Assembly (NCBI GenBank): GCA_902632055.1
Contig: CACPAS010000013.1
Location: forward strand, 1-33,326
Length of the DNA: 33,326 nt
Source of the DNA: an uncultured OCS116 cluster bacterium
GTDB taxonomy: Bacteria; Pseudomonadota; Alphaproteobacteria; Rhizobiales; TMED25
Direction of reading: 5' to 3'
Of the stretch, positions 30,164 to 33,326 are shown in pieces. The notes under the pieces are model-generated. The model did no database searches. It saw only the letters and a list, made by a program, of their open reading frames with translations, and was not told where the DNA came from. The position numbers and the translations under genes are program-made. Numbering within the stretch: the first letter of the stretch is position 1; each line of letters begins with the position of its first letter.

Positions 30164-33100
30164 GCGACAATCTCTTCATTGACCATCTTCTCTGCTTGAT
30201 TTAAATCTACTGAGAGCAACACGCTCTCACCCTTTTTAGCCATTGTGATACCAAAAAGTCGATCCATTCGAGACATTGTATATGGATGATGAGTGACAAT
30301 AAGGAACTTTGTGTTTGAGTCTTTTGACAAATCATCAAGTGTGTCACAAAACTTTTTAACATTTGTATCGTCTAAGGGTGCATCAACTTCATCAAGAATA
30401 CATACCGGAGATGGATTTTCGAGGAAAACAGCTAATATTAGTGCAATTACTGTCAGTGCTTGCTCGCCACCTGACAGTAATGATATTGTTTGGGGTTTCT
30501 TACCTGGAGGCCATGCAACAATGTCAAGACCAGCATTAAGAATGTCTTCAGTGTCATCTAATTTAAGTTCAGCTTTGCCACCATCAAATAATTTTTCAAA
30601 TAAAAGCTTAAAGTTAGAGTTCACTTTCTCGTATGACTGCAGTAAACGCTGCTTTGCCTCTTTATCGATTTCTATAATTCCTTTTTGCAATGTGTCAGTT
30701 GCGGAAACAAGATCATCATTTTCGCGACAAAGTTCTTCATGATGAGCTTTTTTTTCGTCAAATTGATCTGATGCAGTCAAATTTACTGCACCAATTTTTT
30801 CTCTCTGCGAGTATGCTTGTGATAATAATTCAATGATTTTTTCTCGATCAATAGTGCTTGGGCTTGAATTATCGAACAAGTCTTTTGGGTCTATCCCTAA
30901 ATTAATCTTTATTTTATCATTTAACTCAATTTTTCTATCCTCCAAGTTTTCCAACTTGGCTCTCGCTTGGATTAATATTTCAGAATCTTTCATAAACTTA
31001 TTTTCAAGTAATTTTATTTTTTCGTTATTTTTTTGATAATTTTTTTCATATGTATCTAATTTTTTGTGCAAACCTTGTTTTGTCTGATTTATGTTTTCAA
31101 TTTCTATTTCAATTTGTGATTGTTTTTGTTTTATTTTTTCTGGTTCAATCTCAAGATCTCTCAACGATCCCTTCGAGCGTTCTAGTCTCTCATCTAGGTC
31201 TATTAGATGTTTTTCTGTTTGCTCCTTTCTGATTTCCCATAAATTTTTATTTTCATTGAGATCTTTTTGATTTTTTTCAAGATCTCTTTTCTCTCTAAGT
31301 ATATTTTGCGTATTTGCTTCTTTGATATCCGCTATTGTTTTTGCGTTATAGAAATCTTTTTTTACCCTTTCTAGAGTATTTTGAGCTTTTTCTATTTCGC
31401 TTTTACTAATTTTTTTTAAACTTAGCGACTCAATATTTCTTTTATTTATTTTTATATTTTCTTCTATTGATTTTAACCTAATCTCATTTGATATTGTGGA
31501 GTCTTTCTCGGCAATTATCTTTTGATCTAATTCCTGTATCTCCTGAGATATTAGATTTTGTTCTTTGATCAGTCTCTTCCAATCCTCTTTTTTCATTGAC
31601 AGCTTATGATTTACTTTTTCAAGATTTTCAGAAATTTGACTTGTGTCTTCCATCAGAGTTTCCAGTTTTATATTATTACTTTGAATCTCTTTATCTATAG
31701 CCATAATTTTCTTTTTGGCATGAGGTATGTTTATATTTTCATTATCATTTTGGAATTTCTGTACAAAGCCATCCCATCTTATCATCTCACCACTGGCATT
31801 AATTACCTGCTGTCCAGGTCTCAATAATTTTATAATTTTATTTATTTCTTTTATTTCTGTATATCCAGTATATTTCAGAAAAATAGCAATCTCATCTGGA
31901 CCTTTAATTAAATCAGATAGTGGAGTTATATGGTCTGAGAATTTATCATCAAACTCACGATTATTTTTGATCCAAAATTTTTTACCTTCCTTTAGTGTAG
32001 CAATTTCAAGTTCGTTAAGAATTCTCCCAACTTTTTTTTCAAAACCTTCTGTGATTTTAATTTTATTAACTACAGCCTCAGGATTTTCTATGCCTTTCAG
32101 GTAATCTTCGAGGTCTTCTTTAGATTTTTGTGATTGTCGGATCTCGAGATCTAAAATTAAGTTTAATTGTTTATTTTTTTCAAGATCCTGAGTTAGTTCC
32201 AATTTATCTTTTTCATATCGATCTATATCTTTTAGGGTAGAAATGAGATTTTCTTCTATTTGTTTGTACTTATTTATAATCGTTTCTCTATTTTCTGCAC
32301 TAGATTTATCGACGCTACGATTGGATTTTTCTTTGAGTGCGTTCTCAAGTTCGAGTGAGAGTAATTTCAGATTTTCATTGCATTCTTCGATTTGAGCTTC
32401 GATATTTTTACTTTCAGTTTCCATGGTAAGTGCTTCTGACAGATGGCTATTATATTCTTTTTCTAATACCTTATAATTATCGGTGGCGTCATTTGATGCT
32501 TGTATCAAGTTACTTTCAATGTTTTTTATGTCATCAATAGTCTTATGTAGCTCCCCTAATTTACCCTCCAAACTTTTGAGTTGAGTCGCTTGGTCAATTG
32601 CATTTGTTTTTTCGCGATCTTTATCGATTAATATTTGTTCTATTTGCTTACTTGTTGTGGTGATTTTTTCTGTCGTATATTGTAATTCATTTTTTAAATT
32701 GAGTTCATTACTTCTTATTTGTTGAAGATCATTAACAAGTATCTCATATTGCTGTTTAATCGGCTTTATCAGGTCAGAAAGACCATTATTTTCGGACTCT
32801 ATGTTACTAATCTCATTTTTTACATTTTTTACAATATCTTGTGTTTCTGTAATTTCATCATTTAATTCTTTTTCTTTATTTTTAATGGAGTACCAATCGA
32901 TTTTCAGCAACTCTTTTTCATAATCTCTTATTTTGGAGGCAATGGCTTTAAACTTTTCAGCCTGATTTGCCTGTCTTCTAAGTGAGGACATCTCGGCTCC
33001 AACAACACTAATAATATCGCCCAGTCGCTCTATATTCGATCTCGTTGCGTTAAGCCTCAATATTGCTTCATGCTTACGATGATGAAGGCCACTAATACCT

Positions 33101-33326
33101 GCTGCTTCTTCCAGTATTTTCCTTCTTTCGTTAGGTTTTGACTCGATAATTTGATTAATTTGACCCTGCTTAACAATTGATATCGAATGGGGTCCAAGAG
33201 AATTATCTGCAAAAAATAATTGGACATCTTTTGCTCTTTTTTCGATCGAATTTATGTAGTATTTCGAACCAGAATTTCTTTCAATTCTTCTCTTGATTTC
33301 ATATTCATCCCCATCACTTTGATTGT
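30160..33326 (-). CDS. smc: Chromosome segregation protein SMC (N-terminal start outside window)
   Basis: LSGGEQALTVIALILAVFLENPSPVCILDEVDAPLDDTNV C-terminal ABC head; coiled coils and hinge; frame stays open to the window end with GPHSISIVKQGQINQIIESKPNERRKILEEAAGISGLHHRKHEA. Confidence 0.97.
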   Translation of the reverse strand, partial: NQSDGDEYEIKRRIERNSGSKYYINSIEKRAKDVQLFFADNSLGPHSISIVKQGQINQIIESKPNERRKILEEAAGISGLHHRKHEAILRLNATRSNIERLGDIISVVGAEMSSLRRQANQAEKFKAIASKIRDYEKELLKIDWYSIKNKEKELNDEITETQDIVKNVKNEISNIESENNGLSDLIKPIKQQYEILVNDLQQIRSNELNLKNELQYTTEKITTTSKQIEQILIDKDREKTNAIDQATQLKSLEGKLGELHKTIDDIKNIESNLIQASNDATDNYKVLEKEYNSHLSEALTMETESKNIEAQIEECNENLKLLSLELENALKEKSNRSVDKSSAENRETIINKYKQIEENLISTLKDIDRYEKDKLELTQDLEKNKQLNLILDLEIRQSQKSKEDLEDYLKGIENPEAVVNKIKITEGFEKKVGRILNELEIATLKEGKKFWIKNNREFDDKFSDHITPLSDLIKGPDEIAIFLKYTGYTEIKEINKIIKLLRPGQQVINASGEMIRWDGFVQKFQNDNENINIPHAKKKIMAIDKEIQSNNIKLETLMEDTSQISENLEKVNHKLSMKKEDWKRLIKEQNLISQEIQELDQKIIAEKDSTISNEIRLKSIEENIKINKRNIESLSLKKISKSEIEKAQNTLERVKKDFYNAKTIADIKEANTQNILREKRDLEKNQKDLNENKNLWEIRKEQTEKHLIDLDERLERSKGSLRDLEIEPEKIKQKQSQIEIEIENINQTKQGLHKKLDTYEKNYQKNNEKIKLLENKFMKDSEILIQARAKLENLEDRKIELNDKIKINLGIDPKDLFDNSSPSTIDREKIIELLSQAYSQREKIGAVNLTASDQFDEKKAHHEELCRENDDLVSATDTLQKGIIEIDKEAKQRLLQSYEKVNSNFKLLFEKLFDGGKAELKLDDTEDILNAGLDIVAWPPGKKPQTISLLSGGEQALTVIALILAVFLENPSPVCILDEVDAPLDDTNVKKFCDTLDDLSKDSNTKFLIVTHHPYTMSRMDRLFGITMAKKGESVLLSVDLNQAEKMVNEEIVA

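Noticed and set aside
30293-32104. Plus-strand ORFs antisense to smc (30293..30742, 30833..31036, 31050..31232, 31606..31827, 31727..32104)
   Set aside because: Shadow ORFs of the low-complexity, AT-rich coiled-coil coding sequence of smc; hydrophobic Phe/Ile/Ser-rich translations with no domain features.
33058-33060. Start of smc at 33060
   Set aside because: Frame stays open to 33326 and encodes conserved SMC N-terminal sequence; the real start lies outside the window.

Overview
This window is a gene-dense, AT-rich stretch of what looks like an alphaproteobacterial chromosome. That inference rests on gene content: a split F0 cluster with both b and b' subunits, a ctaC-ctaD-ctaB-(coxF-like)-ctaG-ctaE-DUF983-SURF1-thrC-M16 peptidase order, IalB-like and DUF2093 proteins, and a DUF3035 lipoprotein after lspA. 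Almost everything is recognisable housekeeping: ileS (3' part), lspA, rsmD, an rRNA pseudouridine synthase, tadA, purD, xseA, lpxK, waaA, ubiA, rsmE, gshA, a Bcr/CflA-type MFS transporter, the aa3 oxidase assembly locus, thrC, an M16 peptidase, rnhA, thrB, atpI-B-E-F'-F and smc (partial). I found no tRNA, rRNA, CRISPR array, transposon or phage module. I do not see an obvious undescribed multi-gene system. The observations most worth checking are small-scale: (i) two genes (the MFS transporter and a GNAT acetyltransferase) have no ATG/GTG/TTG able to give a full-length N-terminus, but each has an in-frame ATT 8-9 nt after a purine-rich Shine-Dalgarno-like stretch; (ii) an unlisted 53-codon coxF-like ORF lies between ctaB and ctaG; (iii) smc overlaps atpI (ATGA), and a terminator-like hairpin directly follows atpI, before atpB; (iv) a hairpin spans the presumed ribosome-binding site of ctaB; (v) overlapping palindromes occupy the only roomy convergent spacer; (vi) other convergent gene ends are compressed to overlapping or nearly so.
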